Positions 7,620-15,168 are shown, numbered from the stretch's first letter. The stretch is 19,693 bases of DNA from CADCTB01 sp038231955 (GCA_038231955.1 JBBSIS010000039.1:1-19693); one strand, 5' to 3'. The notes: generated from the letters alone by a model not told the origin. Numbers and translations are program-made.

Positions 7620-8572
7620 CCGATCTTCTGCAGAGTCCTGGCCTCACCGCCGACGATCTCCTGCAGGCGCCTCCGGGCCGGCACCCTCTCCGCCGCATCG
7701 TCCGTCGCCGTCCATCGGCAGCGTTCGGTGCCCTGCTGCTCCTTCTCTTCGTGATGTTGGCGGTACTGGCGCCGCTGATCACGCCTCACGGTGTCAACCA
7801 CCGGGTTGGCGGGGTCTACGAGGCCCCCTCCCGACGGCACTGGTTGGGCCTCGACGACGCTGGCATCGACGTTGTCAGCCTGCTCATCGAAGGAAGCAGG
7901 ATTTCCCTGCTGATCGGCGTGGCGGCGATGACCGTCTCCATGGTCGTCGGCGGTGGTGTCGGCCTCCTCGCTGGATACTTCGGAGGCGCTGCCGATGCGG
8001 TTCTCATGCGGGTGACGGACTACTTCCTGGTGGTCCCTGCGCTGCCGTTGATGATTGTGATCGCCGCGATCTGGAAGCCGAGCACGGCTCACATCGTCCT
8101 GGTGATCGGACTGCTGCTGTGGACCTGGACTGCCCGGATTATCAGAGCCCAGGTCAAGAGCGTTCGGGAGCGCGTCTATGTGAAGCGGGCCCGAGCCATG
8201 GGAGCCGGGCACGGTCGGATCATCTTCCGCCACGTGCTGCCCCAGATCGCCCCACTGCTGAGCGCCAATGTGGTGCTCACCGTGGCATACGCCATCTTCT
8301 ACGAGACGGCCCTGTCGTTCCTGGGCCTCGGCGACCCAACGTCCTCGTCATGGGGCACGATGCTCCGTCACGCCTTCGAACGAACCGCCATCAGCTCTGG
8401 GGCATGGTGGGCTGTTGTCCCGCCCGGGGTCTGCATTTCCCTCGTTGTGATGGGCTGCTACCTCGTCGGCCAGGCCATCGAGGACGGCCTCAATCCCCGG
8501 CTGCGAATCAGCCACCTGTCACCGAGGTCGTTCCGCCTGAAGGAGCTTCCCGCCGAGAGACCGGGGCCGTGA
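7616..8572 (+). CDS. ABC transporter permease (DppC/OppC type)
   Basis: A 318-residue partner of the DppB-type permease. The N-terminal cytoplasmic extension ends in RRIVRRRPSAAFG before the first helix (about 37-55). The DppC signature HWLGLDDAGIDVVSLLIEGS (residues 74-93) follows, where most relatives read LGTDxxGRDVxSRxxxG. Four or five further membrane helices and an EAA loop (RVYVKRARAMGAGHGRIIFR, about 182-201, then HVLP) are present, and ALSFLGLGDP lies near residues 233-242. The start overlaps the upstream stop by ATGA, and the stop overlaps the GTG of the ATPase gene by GTGA, so three consecutive genes are translationally linked. Confidence 0.94.
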   Translation: MTDLLQSPGLTADDLLQAPPGRHPLRRIVRRRPSAAFGALLLLLFVMLAVLAPLITPHGVNHRVGGVYEAPSRRHWLGLDDAGIDVVSLLIEGSRISLLIGVAAMTVSMVVGGGVGLLAGYFGGAADAVLMRVTDYFLVVPALPLMIVIAAIWKPSTAHIVLVIGLLLWTWTARIIRAQVKSVRERVYVKRARAMGAGHGRIIFRHVLPQIAPLLSANVVLTVAYAIFYETALSFLGLGDPTSSSWGTMLRHAFERTAISSGAWWAVVPPGVCISLVVMGCYLVGQAIEDGLNPRLRISHLSPRSFRLKELPAERPGP

Positions 8573-10614
8573 GCCTCCTCCAGGTTCGGGATCTGCACGT
8601 CTGGTTCGACCTCGAGCAGGGAGGGCAGCTACACGCCGTCCAAGGGCTCAGCCTGGACCTGGACCAGCGAGAGCTGGTCGGGCTGGTCGGAGAGTCTGGC
8701 TGCCGCAAGACCACCACGATGCTGACCATCATGGGACTCCTGCCGCCCAGCGCAACGGTGTCCGGCCGGGTTCTCTTCGACGGCAAGGATCTGCTGGCGG
8801 GAGGAGAGCGAGGCTTCCGCAGCCAGCGGTGGAAGGACATTGCGATCGTCTTTCAGGGCAGCATGAACGCCTTCAACCCGGTGCAGACGGTTGGGAAACA
8901 GATCGCTGAACCAATGGAGCGCCACGGCACCGCGACCGGCCGGGCGGCAACACGAAGGACGGCGGAACTGCTGGAGCTGGTGGGCATCCCGGCCTCGGCC
9001 GGTGAGCGGTACCCGCATCAGTTCTCGGGTGGCATGCGTCAGCGAGCCGCCATCGCCATGGCGCTCGCCTGTGCCCCGAAAGTCCTCCTCGCCGATGAGC
9101 CCACCACTGCCTTGGATGTGATGATCCAAGCTCAGATCGTCGACCTACTTGTAGCGCTCACACGCGAGGTTGGTCTATCTCTCCTGATGGTGACGCACGA
9201 CCTCCCGCTTGTTGCCCAGACGTGCCAACGCGCTGCGGTCATGTATGCGGGCCAGATCGTCGAGAGCGGGCCAGTCCAGGATCTCTACAATTCACCCCGG
9301 CACCCCTACACTAGGCTCCTCTTCGCAGCCAGCCCCAGCATCCACCATCAGGGTGCCGTGGCCTCCATCCCCGGATCACCCCCCGCGCTCGACCGGCCCG
9401 TGAGGGGCTGTGCCTTCGAACCGCGATGTGACCGGGCGTTTGCGCTGTGCCGCGAGGAGCCTCCTCTGCTCCTATCGGTGGGTGCCGGCGTCGCCGCGTG
9501 TCACCTCAACGGGGATGACATCGGCGACGCCTCAGCAGTGGCCAGCCGCCCGGGCCCGGCCACCACCGTTTCCCGGGATCAACCAGTGACCCTCCCCCTG
9601 GACACGGGAACCGACCCCATCGCACCCCTGATCGAGGTGCGAGGACTTACCGTGGACTATTCGTCTCACCAGGGTCTCAGCCGCATTCTCCGCAGAGAAC
9701 CGCGGCGGTATCTCCGAGCGGTAGATGGCGTCTCCCTCACGGTCCGCAAGGGGCAAATTGTCGCCCTGATCGGCGAGTCGGGATGCGGCAAGACCACGAC
9801 GGCGTTAGCGTTACTGCGGATGATTGAGGGAGCTTCCGGTTCCATTCTCCTCAAAGGCCAGGACATCTCACTACTCTCGCACCGGGCCCTTAAGGCGCTG
9901 CGTCGACACGTTCAATTGACGTACCAGGATCCGTATGAATCACTCGACCCCCGTTTCCGCGTGCGGGACACGGTTGAGGAACCGCTCCTTGTCCACAGGG
10001 TGGGTGGGATGCGAGCACAGCGTCTTGAGCTGGTGAGCGAGGCGCTCGTGCGGGCAGGATTGACGCCGCCTGACCTCTACCTCAACCGCTATCCGCACCA
10101 ACTCTCGGGCGGTGAGCGCCAGCGGGTGGCAATCGCTGCCAGCCTCGTGCTTGGACCAGAGCTGCTGATCGCCGATGAGCCGGTCTCCATGCTCGACGTG
10201 TCAGTTCGAGCCGGGATTCTGATGCTGTTGAATGACCTGCGTCTGCGGAACGACCTAGGAATCCTCATTATCACCCATGACCTGTCCACCGCCGCCCGTT
10301 TTGCCGATCGCATCGCAGTCATGTACTTAGGGCGGATTGTGGAGGAAGGGTCCGCCGTCGACGTTGTTAATGACCCGAGGCACCCCTATACTCGGGCGCT
10401 GCTGTCGGTGGTGCCCCGAGCCGATCCATCGGACCGCCCGAATCGACAGATCCTCGTCGGCGAGACCCCCGATCCCTTCGCGATTCCTTCCGGCTGTCGG
10501 TTTCATCCTCGATGCCCGGTCGCTGAGACCCGCTGCACCGAGACGGACCCGGCGCTGCATCGCCCAGCGGGCTCGGTGTCGGCAGACCATCAGGCGGCGT
10601 GCCTTCTGGTGTAG
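8569..10614 (+). CDS. fused double ATPase of a peptide-type ABC transporter (DppD-DppF fusion)
   Basis: A 681-residue protein carrying both nucleotide-binding domains. The frame is open much further upstream, but the GTG at 8569 is the true start: it overlaps the permease stop (GTGA) and begins MSLLQVRDLHVWF. Half 1 (about 1-335): Walker A GESGCRKT (41-48), signature FSGGMRQR (152-159), Walker B LLADEP (Asp176, Glu177), switch His210, and a Cys-containing oligopeptide-type C-terminal motif (GCAFEPRC). Half 2 (about 350-681): Walker A GESGCGKT (402-409), LSGGERQR (512-519), Asp536/Glu537, His570, and CRFHPRCP. The first Walker A has Arg46 where glycine is nearly invariant (GxxGxGKT), which should weaken ATP binding at that site and is reported separately. 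Fusion of the two ATPases is known in actinobacteria and other groups. The gene ends the operon. Confidence 0.94.
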   Translation: MSLLQVRDLHVWFDLEQGGQLHAVQGLSLDLDQRELVGLVGESGCRKTTTMLTIMGLLPPSATVSGRVLFDGKDLLAGGERGFRSQRWKDIAIVFQGSMNAFNPVQTVGKQIAEPMERHGTATGRAATRRTAELLELVGIPASAGERYPHQFSGGMRQRAAIAMALACAPKVLLADEPTTALDVMIQAQIVDLLVALTREVGLSLLMVTHDLPLVAQTCQRAAVMYAGQIVESGPVQDLYNSPRHPYTRLLFAASPSIHHQGAVASIPGSPPALDRPVRGCAFEPRCDRAFALCREEPPLLLSVGAGVAACHLNGDDIGDASAVASRPGPATTVSRDQPVTLPLDTGTDPIAPLIEVRGLTVDYSSHQGLSRILRREPRRYLRAVDGVSLTVRKGQIVALIGESGCGKTTTALALLRMIEGASGSILLKGQDISLLSHRALKALRRHVQLTYQDPYESLDPRFRVRDTVEEPLLVHRVGGMRAQRLELVSEALVRAGLTPPDLYLNRYPHQLSGGERQRVAIAASLVLGPELLIADEPVSMLDVSVRAGILMLLNDLRLRNDLGILIITHDLSTAARFADRIAVMYLGRIVEEGSAVDVVNDPRHPYTRALLSVVPRADPSDRPNRQILVGETPDPFAIPSGCRFHPRCPVAETRCTETDPALHRPAGSVSADHQAACLLV

Positions 10615-10658
10615 GGAGCGCGCAGGCCTAAGTGCCCGTGCGCCATCTACTCGCGCGT

Positions 10659-10695
10659 CACCGGCCAGCAGGCGCTTGCAGCGCAACGGCCGGTG
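10659..10695. terminator. bidirectional hairpin between convergent genes
   Basis: An outer arm pair CACCGGCC/GGCCGGTG (8 bp, 10659-10666 and 10688-10695) encloses an almost concentric inner hairpin GCGCT-TGC-AGCGC (10672-10684). It sits between the ends of the convergent ATPase and monooxygenase genes, where a two-way terminator is expected. No T-tract on either strand. Confidence 0.5.
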
Positions 10696-10729
10696 GCGCC
10701 CGGCCGACCAAGTAGTTCGCACGCAGGCC

Positions 10730-11803
10730 CTAACCGCCGGCCAGGGCGAACGCACCTCTTCTTTCCACCCGCGGAATCACTTCGTCGCAAAGGAGCCGGA
10801 GGGAACGATCAGTGAAATCAGACTCCAGTCCGTCGAAATGGAGCCACGCCGTTATCACGTCGACACCGGCCAAGCGGAGCCGGTCGAGCTGTTCGACACA
10901 GTCGTCCACGGAGCCGAAGACGATCAGGCTCTCCTCGATCAGCTCCTGGAAGCTCAGCGTCGATACGTGACGATGAATGCGATGCCGGCTCTCGAACCCG
11001 GGATCCGGACCCGTAGCCCGGGGCGACCCGAACCCTTGGACCAGCCGTTCGAAGCGTTGCTCGAGGGCCTGTTTGGCCGAATGGAGCGCCTCATCCTCGC
11101 CATCGGCGACCACGACTTGCACGAGGACCCCGAATTTCCCCGATGGCACGCTTGGCTGGTGTTCGTCCCAGGCGTCTGAATACAGTCGCATTCGATATTG
11201 GAGCAACTCCGGGTATGCGAACGAGGTATTGCAATGCATCCCTAGCCGGGCGGCGCGGTTGAGCGAAGCGTCGCTCACCACACTCTGCCAGAGTGGAGGG
11301 TGAGGGCTCTGAGTCGGCCCGGGCACCAGCGTCGCTGCCCGTCCTCGCCACCACTTGGTCTGGTAATCGACATGCTCTTCGGTCAGAAACCGCAGCACAA
11401 GCTCAAGCGCTGTCTCGAACATATCGGGGACTTCACCGCGCTCGAGTCCGAAGGCTGCTTGTTCGTGAGGGAACCCTCCCCTCCCGAAGCCCATTTCGAT
11501 ACGCCCGTTCGTCATTGCGTCCAGAAGGCGAATCTCTTCTGCTGCGCGGAAAGGGTGGTGGTAGGGCAAGACCGTCACCATGTTTCCCAGCCTCATCCGC
11601 CGGGTGGTCTGACTGGCAGCGGCCACCAGCAGGTTGGGGGACGCTGTCAATGAATACTGGGGGTCCGAATGGTGTTCGGCGAAGAACCAACCGTCGAGCC
11701 CAGCCTGATCAGCTACTTGAACCCTCTGAAGCAACCGTCGGATGGCCTCCGATTGGCTGTCCTCATTGGCTCCGGGACAGAGTGAAAAGCCCCAATACTC
11801 CAC
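10730..11803 (-). CDS. luciferase-like (LLM class) flavin-dependent monooxygenase
   Basis: A 357-residue member of the bacterial luciferase-like family: TIM-barrel enzymes that use reduced FMN or F420 to oxidise or reduce organic substrates. Diagnostic stretches are WFFAEHH (residues 39-45), SPNLLVAAASQTT followed by RMRLGNMVTVLPYHHP (near 55-85), EEIRLLDAMTNGRIEMGFGR (about 89-108, the most typical family segment), and PPLWQSV plus FGSVDDCVEQL further on. The start is GTG at 11803, preceded at good spacing by AAAGGA. A 17-bp palindrome lies 31-47 bp upstream, matching the operator at the TetR/transporter promoter. The natural reading is that the enzyme acts on whatever the ABC transporter brings in, in the manner of known amine- and chelator-degrading monooxygenases. 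The substrate, and whether FMN or F420 is used, are not determined. Confidence 0.9.
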   Translation of the reverse strand: MEYWGFSLCPGANEDSQSEAIRRLLQRVQVADQAGLDGWFFAEHHSDPQYSLTASPNLLVAAASQTTRRMRLGNMVTVLPYHHPFRAAEEIRLLDAMTNGRIEMGFGRGGFPHEQAAFGLERGEVPDMFETALELVLRFLTEEHVDYQTKWWRGRAATLVPGPTQSPHPPLWQSVVSDASLNRAARLGMHCNTSFAYPELLQYRMRLYSDAWDEHQPSVPSGKFGVLVQVVVADGEDEALHSAKQALEQRFERLVQGFGSPRATGPDPGFESRHRIHRHVSTLSFQELIEESLIVFGSVDDCVEQLDRLRLAGVDVITAWLHFDGLESDFTDRSLRLLCDEVIPRVERRGAFALAGG

Positions 11804-11833
11804 GGTGGTCCTTTGCCATTCCGAAGGCGTGCA

Positions 11834-11850
11834 CTAGAGCGTCACTCTAG
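11834..11850. promoter_or_regulatory. TetR operator, copy 2
   Basis: CTAGAGCGTCACTCTAG, with 6-bp perfect arms and a 5-bp spacer. Its reverse complement CTAGAGTGACGCTCTAG differs from copy 1 (4821-4837) only at the central position. It lies 31 bp upstream of the monooxygenase start, nearly the same distance as copy 1 from the TetR start (33 bp). Confidence 0.8.
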
Positions 11851-11889
11851 GACCGGGGAAGGGAAGGCACAAGCGGAACTGTCGGACGG

Positions 11890-12375
11890 AGCCATCCCGG
11901 GCGCCGCCGAGACGGGCCAGGATCGTCCCACGGGGGAGAACCTTCGATATCCGCCGCCTCCCGGGCGCTGAGACCCCGATGTCGACCAGCACGATGGCCC
12001 GCCGCTGGGCCTCAGGCAGGGCGGCGAGAGCCCGGGTGTCGGCCTGGCGCTCCACCGACACCAGCGCGTCGCCACTGACGTCCTCGGATGCCTCATGCTC
12101 GTCGAGCTCCGAGCCGCCCCCCAGAGTCACCGGGCGTCGGCGGGTGTGACGCAGCTCCAAGCGCGCCGCGTTCAGGCAGATGGCGACGAGCCACAACCGG
12201 CCGTCGCCGCGGCCCTGGTCGGCGAAGCCCCGCCAGGCCCGGGTGTAGGTCTCCTGGACGAGGTCTCGGCATCGGCGGGATCCGTGCTCATATGGCGAGC
12301 GATCCTTCCCAGGACATCGAGGTGGGCCCAGATGGTCGGAGAGCACGCTTGGCCGGAAGGTCGCAGGACAAGCAC
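11890..12375 (-). pseudogene. ECF-type RNA polymerase sigma factor, broken by several indels
   Basis: The family is recognisable only when three frames are joined. From the ATG at 12375, the region-2 start AHLDVLGRIARHMSTDPADAE is in one frame. At about 12265 a single base is missing (GAGACCTC where GAGGACCTC is expected), and DLVQETYTRAWRGF, the core promoter-recognition segment, follows in another frame. That frame continues through the linker to ALPEAQRRAIVLVDIGVSA. Near 11960-11970 the expected region-4 text AREAADIEGSP appears in the third frame, and a run of five Cs restores the original frame at RGTILARL. Three indels, two of them in C/G runs, make a working protein unlikely. They could be decay or consensus errors in the assembly. 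No anti-sigma gene is adjacent. Confidence 0.65.
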
Positions 12376-12747
12376 ATGCGTTAGCGGAGGCTCGGATCGG
12401 ATGTAGTTCCACTAAGGAAAGTTAGAGGAAGCGCCTACAGACGACGTCAGCGCAAGGGCCACACCCTCAGTGGCCGAGCACGCCGCCCCTGATCGTCCCT
12501 GCGCGACCCTCCCGGCCGTTGGGTTCGACGGTCAGTGCGTTCCGCAAGGGGATCCGCTTCCGTGAGCGTGCCCGGACACCGACGGTGGAGCGAACATCCG
12601 GCTTCGCGCCCACCGAAAGATGTTCCCGCTCTGGCGGAAGCGGACTTCAAGGATCGTGCGCTCACGCTCTGTGCGGTGATGGATCGCTCAGCGAGAGGGA
12701 GAACGGTAGTTCTGATCGGCTTGCCATACAACGAAGCTTTCCGGGCA
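12376..12747. other. stretch without recognisable gene
   Basis: About 370 bp between the sigma-factor remnant and the vapB promoter. Frames are open on both strands, as is usual at this GC, but none gives a recognisable family or a ribosome site. No strong hairpin was seen. Confidence 0.5.
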
Positions 12748-12755
12748 TACAATGC
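12725..12755 (+). promoter_or_regulatory. vapB leaderless promoter with paired repeat elements
   Basis: A -10-like TACAAT (12748-12753) ends 6 nt before the vapB ATG at 12760, the layout of a leaderless transcript. It overlaps the inverted repeat GCAT-ACA-ATGC (12745-12755). CATACAA occurs twice (12725-12731 and 12746-12752), exactly 21 bp apart, or two helical turns, as expected for a VapB autoregulatory operator. Confidence 0.45.
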
Positions 12756-12759
12756 GGTC

Positions 12760-13008
12760 ATGGTCGCGAACACGCATGTCATGACGGTCTCGCAGAACGG
12801 GCAGGTGTCGATCCCGGCGGACACCCGGGCGCGCTGGAAGGCACGCCAGGTCATCGTCGTGGACCTGGGCGATCGGGTCGTGATGCGACCGCTGGGGGAC
12901 GACATGGTTGGCGCGTTAGAAGGCAAGTATCGAGGTCGAGGGCCGAGCACGGATCGCGCACGGAAGCAGGCGCGCGCTGCGGATGCTCTGCGCGATGGAC
13001 CGCGTTGA
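12760..13008 (+). CDS. vapB: VapB-type antitoxin (SpoVT/AbrB-like DNA-binding domain)
   Basis: An 82-residue small protein. The frame is open upstream, but the ATG at 12760 is chosen because the family begins within a few residues of it and a -10-like TACAAT stands 6 nt before it. Residues 8-50 match the swapped-hairpin AbrB domain: MTVSQNGQVSIPADTRARW (about 8-26), with the hallmark GQVSIPADTR, then VIVVDLGDRVVMRPL. The C-terminal half (KYRGRGPSTDRARKQARAAD) is basic and helical, the usual toxin-wrapping tail. The TTG start of the toxin gene overlaps its stop (TTGA). By family knowledge the antitoxin neutralises VapC and autorepresses the operon. I see no frameshift, although the neighbouring genes are degraded. 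Confidence 0.82.
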   Translation: MVANTHVMTVSQNGQVSIPADTRARWKARQVIVVDLGDRVVMRPLGDDMVGALEGKYRGRGPSTDRARKQARAADALRDGPR

Positions 13009-13445
13009 CGCTGCTCGATGCATACGCCGTACTCGCCTTCCTGAAAGCCGAGGCAGCCGCACCGGAAGTGCGGGCGCTCTTGGCCGGCGGGGATGCCTCG
13101 CTGACGTCCCTTGGCGTCGCCGAGGTGATCGATCATCTCGTACGCATCGTCGGCGCCAACGAGGAAGACGCGGCGCTCGACGTCGCTCAACTCGACTTGC
13201 TGGACGGGCTCGCCGTAGATGCTGCGATGGGCCTGGGGGCCGGCCGGCTTCGCTCCCGTCACTACCACCGCAGTCGGTGCGCTGTCAGCCTTGCCGACTG
13301 CGTTGCCGCAGAAGCGGCCCGGTCTGGGTCCAGGCCCCTCGCCACGGCGGACCCGCACCTGCTCGATGTCTGCCATGCCGAAGGAATCCGTGTCGTGGTG
13401 CTGCCGGCGACGAACGGAAGCCGGTGGTCGCCCACGGGACCTTGA
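13005..13445 (+). CDS. vapC: VapC-type toxin, PIN-domain ribonuclease
   Basis: A 146-residue PIN-domain protein. The TTG at 13005 overlaps the antitoxin stop and puts the first catalytic Asp four residues in, as is normal: TLLDAYAVLAFL (Asp5). The other acidic metal ligands are present: Glu40 (GVAEVIDHL), Asp98 (SLADCVAAEAA) and Asp116 (ATADPHLLDVC). It ends with IRVVVLP, the typical last strand, plus a short tail. By family knowledge VapC toxins are Mg-dependent RNases that cleave tRNA or rRNA when the antitoxin is lost. All four acidic residues are present, so the toxin is probably functional despite lying among remnants. Confidence 0.86.
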   Translation: MTLLDAYAVLAFLKAEAAAPEVRALLAGGDASLTSLGVAEVIDHLVRIVGANEEDAALDVAQLDLLDGLAVDAAMGLGAGRLRSRHYHRSRCAVSLADCVAAEAARSGSRPLATADPHLLDVCHAEGIRVVVLPATNGSRWSPTGP

Positions 13446-13514
13446 CGCCGATTGCCCGTTGCGCGTCGAAATCGCTTGGGCCCTGGCGAGCCGAATACCG
13501 CACGGCCCTCCGCG

Positions 13515-13526
13515 GCAACGCGTTGC
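13515..13526. repeat. 12-bp perfect palindrome downstream of vapC
   Basis: GCAACGCGTTGC reads identically on both strands. It lies 70 bp after the vapC stop and about 40 bp from the recombinase remnant. Its role is unknown; it may be chance in high-GC DNA. Confidence 0.3.
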
Positions 13527-13567
13527 GGAAAGACCGTCGGCGTGACGAACGGGTGGGTAGGTACGGG

Positions 13568-13903
13568 CTACTCGGCGCAAGTCGTGTCGAGGCGCTGGTG
13601 ACCCGCGATCTCCGCTACGAGCACCACGTCGGCGCCCGAGCGGATCAGGTTGGTCGCGAACGTAATGCGCAGCACGTGTGCCGACAGCTCCGCCACATCG
13701 GCCACGCACGAGGCGGCGAGCTCCGAGAGCCGGAGCCCAGCGTAGAAGAGGGTCGCGAGAGAGCTTTTGGCCCGTGCTCGGCATCAGCGAGCCAAGTGAC
13801 GAAGCCACGGAACCTGGGCCAGGTAGGCCTCTCCCGACCGCGGGGCGAGGGGCTGGCGAAGCAACCAGCGGGCGTACGTGGCCAGCAGAGCGTCGGCATC
13901 CAT
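13568..13903 (-). pseudogene. tyrosine recombinase (phage-type integrase) remnant
   Basis: Pieces of a tyrosine recombinase are spread over several minus-strand frames. From an ATG at 13903, MDADALLATYARWLLRQPLA then PRSGEAYLAQV is the N-terminal core-binding domain. After a frameshift near 13820, RGFVTWLADAEHGPKAL continues it. In another frame, ATLFYAGLRLSELAASCVADV carries the first catalytic Arg (GLRLSEL) and runs straight into AELSAHVLRITFATNLIRSG with the His-x-x-Arg motif, then EIAGHQRLDTTCAE and a stop at 13568. About 80 residues of catalytic domain between ADV and AEL are gone, as are the nucleophilic Tyr and everything after GHxRLDTT. The protein cannot recombine DNA. It suggests that a mobile element, perhaps the one that brought vapBC, once integrated here. 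Confidence 0.68.
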
Positions 13904-13908
13904 GCCCG

Positions 13909-14347
13909 TCAGGTCGAGGTGCCGTCGTGGACCTCGAAGGCGGCTGTGCCGACTCCGCTGACGTCGCTCTGACGTGCCGGTCCCCGGGATCGGAGTTGGT
14001 CCAGCGACGACTGGCTCTGCCCCGGGGTCACGGCCACGGTGAGCGCGCCGTTGGAGATAACGTAAGCACACTGCGATCCGCCCGGCCAAGGGTCATCGTC
14101 GCTCCCGGTCCCGAGGCGGTCCCGAGCGCGGTGCTCGCGTCCGCCTCGGTGACGAGCGCGCAGGCCGTGGTGCCGGCGGCGCTGTGGTCGGCCCTTGTGA
14201 CGCCGCGGTACCCGCGCTTGTCCGCGTTTGCCGTCGCGGGCCGGGCCGGTGAGCCGCTGCCGCTGCTCGAACAACCGGCCATCGCGACGAGTAGCGCGCG
14301 GCGCCGAGCGGCGTGGTGAGACGTACCCGAAGATGTTCGATGGACAT
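13909..14347 (-). pseudogene. small secreted lipoprotein remnant (DUF3558-like guess)
   Basis: Joined frames show a lipoprotein: RRRALLVAMAGCSSSGSGSP is a signal peptide with lipobox and Cys, followed by TTACALVTEADASTALGTAS and GPGATMT. Near 14095 the frame slips by one base and continues as PGGSQCAYVISNGALTVAVT then PGQ, and later SDVSGVGTAAFEV, stopping at 13909. Two Cys in CALVT...SQCAY and the VGxAAF motif recall actinobacterial DUF3558-type lipoproteins, but I am not certain. The best start (ATG at 14347) is in yet another frame, so at least two indels are present. The end looks truncated. Function unknown. Confidence 0.5.
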
Positions 14348-14492
14348 GGGACTCCAGTCTGAGCAAAGTTGAGAGGCGTCGGAGGCGCTGGTGGAGGGGA
14401 CGAGGCTTCATTCCAGTCCTATGGAACCACTGCACAGTGCGCCGCTGCGTCACAATGTCAAGCCCTACCGACAGCGTCTTCCTCCATGTTGA

Positions 14493-15143
14493 TCACTGCA
14501 GGAGTGCGGCGACCATGGCGTGTGAGACGAAGCGGCCGTAGTCGCGCACGCGCATGCCCCGGCGCAGGACGAGCAGCTCGTACAACTCAGGGGAGCTGTA
14601 GGTCCACATCACGTCGGCGGCGTACGCCACCGTCACGCCCGGACGGAGCTGGCCGGTGCGGCGGAGGCGTCGCGCGTTGTCGGTCATGCGCCGGAGGCGG
14701 GCGGCGTCGAGCTCGGCCAGCAGGGCGGCGAGCTCGGGATCGGTGGCGGCCGCCGTCCGCACGAGCAGCAGGATCGGTGCCACCCTGGGGGCCACCTCGG
14801 TGGTGAGCGCGCCCCAACCCTCGATAATGCGCCGGGCGTCGGACTCGGCCGCCTGAAGGTCGTCGGACCGCTGCTCGGCAGGTACGGGCCCTCGCCCTTC
14901 GAGGGCGCGGGCGTGCACAGCCCGCACCAGGCCCGGCTTGCCGCCGAAGGACTTGTAGATGGTGTCGACGGAGACTTCCGCGTCGGCGGCAATGGTCGCG
15001 ACGGTCGTGGGGGCGTAGCCGTCGCCCAGGAACCGCCGCTCTGCGGCGTCAATGATCAGGGTGCGGCTGTGCTGAGCTCGCTCCCGGCGCCGGCTGGCGT
15101 CGTAGGGCCGCCTGGGCTTGACATCCTCGGGGCCCGGTCTCAT
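14493..15143 (-). CDS. TetR-family transcriptional regulator next to the SnoaL/NmrA operon
   Basis: A TetR-type repressor of 216 residues if started at the ATG at 15143, where GGAGG stands 11 nt upstream. In-frame ATGs at 15152, 15161 and 15179 are alternatives; the last would overlap a small palindrome in the promoter region. The DNA-binding domain is clear: RTLIIDAAERRFLGDGYAPT, then TVATIAADAEVSVDTIYKSF and GGKPGLVRAV. The ligand domain contains an Ala/Leu-rich helix pair (ELAALLAELDAARLRRMTDN) and ends MVAALLQ. The gene is divergent from the SnoaL-like gene and most likely controls that pair. Ligand unknown. Confidence 0.9.
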   Translation of the reverse strand: MRPGPEDVKPRRPYDASRRRERAQHSRTLIIDAAERRFLGDGYAPTTVATIAADAEVSVDTIYKSFGGKPGLVRAVHARALEGRGPVPAEQRSDDLQAAESDARRIIEGWGALTTEVAPRVAPILLLVRTAAATDPELAALLAELDAARLRRMTDNARRLRRTGQLRPGVTVAYAADVMWTYSSPELYELLVLRRGMRVRDYGRFVSHAMVAALLQ

Positions 15144-15168
15144 AGTGGACATTGCCTCCATAATACTG

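Noticed and set aside
7570..8568. Upstream extension of the fused ATPase frame
   Set aside because: It runs entirely over the DppC-type permease gene in another frame; the GTG at 8569 with a GTGA overlap gives the correct ABC-domain start.
13005..13008. ATG-based longer starts for VapC upstream in the same frame
   Set aside because: They would run through the vapB gene; TTG with the TTGA overlap places the catalytic Asp at the usual distance from the N-terminus.
12447..13808. A 453-codon minus-strand open frame spanning vapBC
   Set aside because: Arg/Ser/Pro-rich with no family features; VapB and VapC on the plus strand are convincing.
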